Both the position numbers and the translations under genes were made by a program. From the NCBI GenBank assembly GCA_023406915.1, contig JAEXTR010000354.1:1-6697 (forward strand): a stretch of DNA of 6,697 bases. Direction: 5' to 3'. The number at the start of each line of letters is the position of its first letter. Position 1 is the stretch's first letter. The notes beneath the pieces were generated by a model. That model saw only the letters and a program-made list of their open reading frames with translations, was not told where the DNA came from and ran no database searches. Shown piece after piece: positions 5,833 to 6,697 of the stretch. Source of the stretch: Bacteroidota bacterium (GTDB lineage Bacteria; Bacteroidota; Ignavibacteria; Ignavibacteriales; Ignavibacteriaceae).

Positions 5833-6697
5833 ATGGAATTGCTGGATAAATTAGTTCTCCCACAGTCAGCCGAACATATTGCTCTGCTGCACTATCTTAC
5901 GCTGCTTGTACTTTTTCTTTTTATACCGTACTTCAGCATTCTCCTGGGCGGTACAGCTCTTTCTCTGTTTTACCGCAGGAAGTATCGTCTGACGGGTGAC
6001 ACTACCTGGCTGCAATTTGCACGGGTCTATATCGAAGACTGTACAATCAATAAAACCAGTGGGGTCATGCTTGGGATTCTGCCCGTGTTGGGGCTTCTGC
6101 TGATGTTTGCCCAGTTGATGCATACCACCGGTGCAGGGACTGTTCCATTCCTTATGGCAGGACTCATAGCATTCGCTGTGGGTACCGGATTTGTGTTTAC
6201 TTACCGGTATTCTTTTTTCTACCGTCAGCTGTTTGATTCCTTGGGAACCAGTGCAGAAGGATCTGAAATCGATAACGAAAAGGCAAAGCTTCAGGCACTC
6301 AGTCAAAGTTCAGGATTCTGGGGATTGCTGGTATTACTGGCAGCATCATATTTTATCATAGCCGGAATTACTATCACCATGTTTCCGGCAGACTGGAAAA
6401 AATCCTCTGCAGTAATCTATCTCTTTACATCAGGAGTCGTATTTGCAAAATGGCTTTATTTCCTGGTAGGTTCATTTGCGTTTGCTGCCTCATTTGTACT
6501 CTTTACCCGCTTCTTCTGGGAGGGTGGTAAATCAACAGGTAATGCAGAACTTGATACCTTGTTAAAGAAAAAAGCTTCGGTTACGGCTCTCATTTCTTCG
6601 CTGATTCTTCCTTTGCTGGTTATGGTTAATGTGATCTCAGTTCCGGCAGAGTCTTTGTCAACCGCAGTATTCGCATTTGCTATTATTGGATTGCTGA
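5833..6697 (+). CDS. Polytopic membrane protein, function unknown (3' end outside window)
   Basis: The frame is open for 288 codons and runs off the right edge without a stop. I do not recognise it with confidence. It begins MELLDKLVLPQSAEHIALL and shows about seven hydrophobic helices at roughly 14-47, 76-96, 104-128, 161-184, 192-228, 249-270 and 275 onward. Between helices 3 and 4 is a polar, charged loop (131-158, EGSEIDNEKAKL). His residues at H15, H20 (start of helix 1) and H97 (end of helix 2) are possible heme or metal ligands. The pattern of helix 1 (His, then LFIPYFSILLG), followed by a W-x-x-F-A-R amphipathic stretch and helix 2, loosely recalls CydA of cytochrome bd, but I see no firm signature. 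It follows ctaB by 13 nt, so it probably belongs to the respiratory operon. A redox or assembly role is inference from context only. Confidence 0.8.
   Translation, partial: MELLDKLVLPQSAEHIALLHYLTLLVLFLFIPYFSILLGGTALSLFYRRKYRLTGDTTWLQFARVYIEDCTINKTSGVMLGILPVLGLLLMFAQLMHTTGAGTVPFLMAGLIAFAVGTGFVFTYRYSFFYRQLFDSLGTSAEGSEIDNEKAKLQALSQSSGFWGLLVLLAASYFIIAGITITMFPADWKKSSAVIYLFTSGVVFAKWLYFLVGSFAFAASFVLFTRFFWEGGKSTGNAELDTLLKKKASVTALISSLILPLLVMVNVISVPAESLSTAVFAFAIIGLL

Noticed and set aside
5866..6306. 146-codon open frame on the minus strand
   Set aside because: It is antisense to the right-edge membrane protein gene, which has a ribosome site, an in-operon position and a clear helix pattern. The minus-strand product is Cys/Lys/Gln-rich and unlike any family.

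Overview
The window is one tightly packed, plus-strand respiratory operon from a bacterium, open at both edges. It encodes a heme-copper cytochrome c oxidase together with a membrane-anchored cytochrome c, a copper chaperone and the heme O synthase. Base composition looks moderate (mid-40s % G+C by eye, not computed). The style of subunit I (A2-type YSHPxVY motif and the C-terminal tail), the separate subunit IV, the His-rich tails of subunits III and IV and the NxxxE form of CtaB suggest a member of the Bacteroidota/Chlorobiota/Ignavibacteriota (FCB) group. That placement is an inference from protein style and has not been checked by a search.

Layout: 1-912 is the 3' part of a membrane-anchored monoheme cytochrome c whose start lies upstream. 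914-1687 is a SCO1/SenC-type copper protein with a C-terminal membrane anchor. 1690-3324 is oxidase subunit I (ctaD), 3343-3963 subunit III (ctaE), 3978-4283 subunit IV (ctaF) and 4288-4941 subunit II with an intact CuA site (ctaC). 4941-5819 is protoheme IX farnesyltransferase (ctaB). 5833 to the right edge is a partial polytopic membrane protein that I cannot name. Gaps between genes run from a 1-nt overlap to 18 nt. I see no internal promoter, no terminator and no non-coding stretch over 20 nt, so all eight genes are probably co-transcribed and partly translationally coupled.

Working together: the cytochrome c probably carries electrons from an upstream quinol-oxidising complex to the CuA centre of subunit II. 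Electrons then pass to heme a and the heme a3/CuB site of subunit I, where oxygen is reduced. The SCO protein serves CuA maturation, and CtaB makes heme O, the precursor of heme A. Heme A synthase (ctaA) is not in the window.

Most of the window is ordinary respiratory machinery. The parts most worth a second look are the unidentified membrane protein at the right edge, the heme-less C-terminal region of the cytochrome c, and the gene order I-III-IV-II, in which the CuA subunit comes last.
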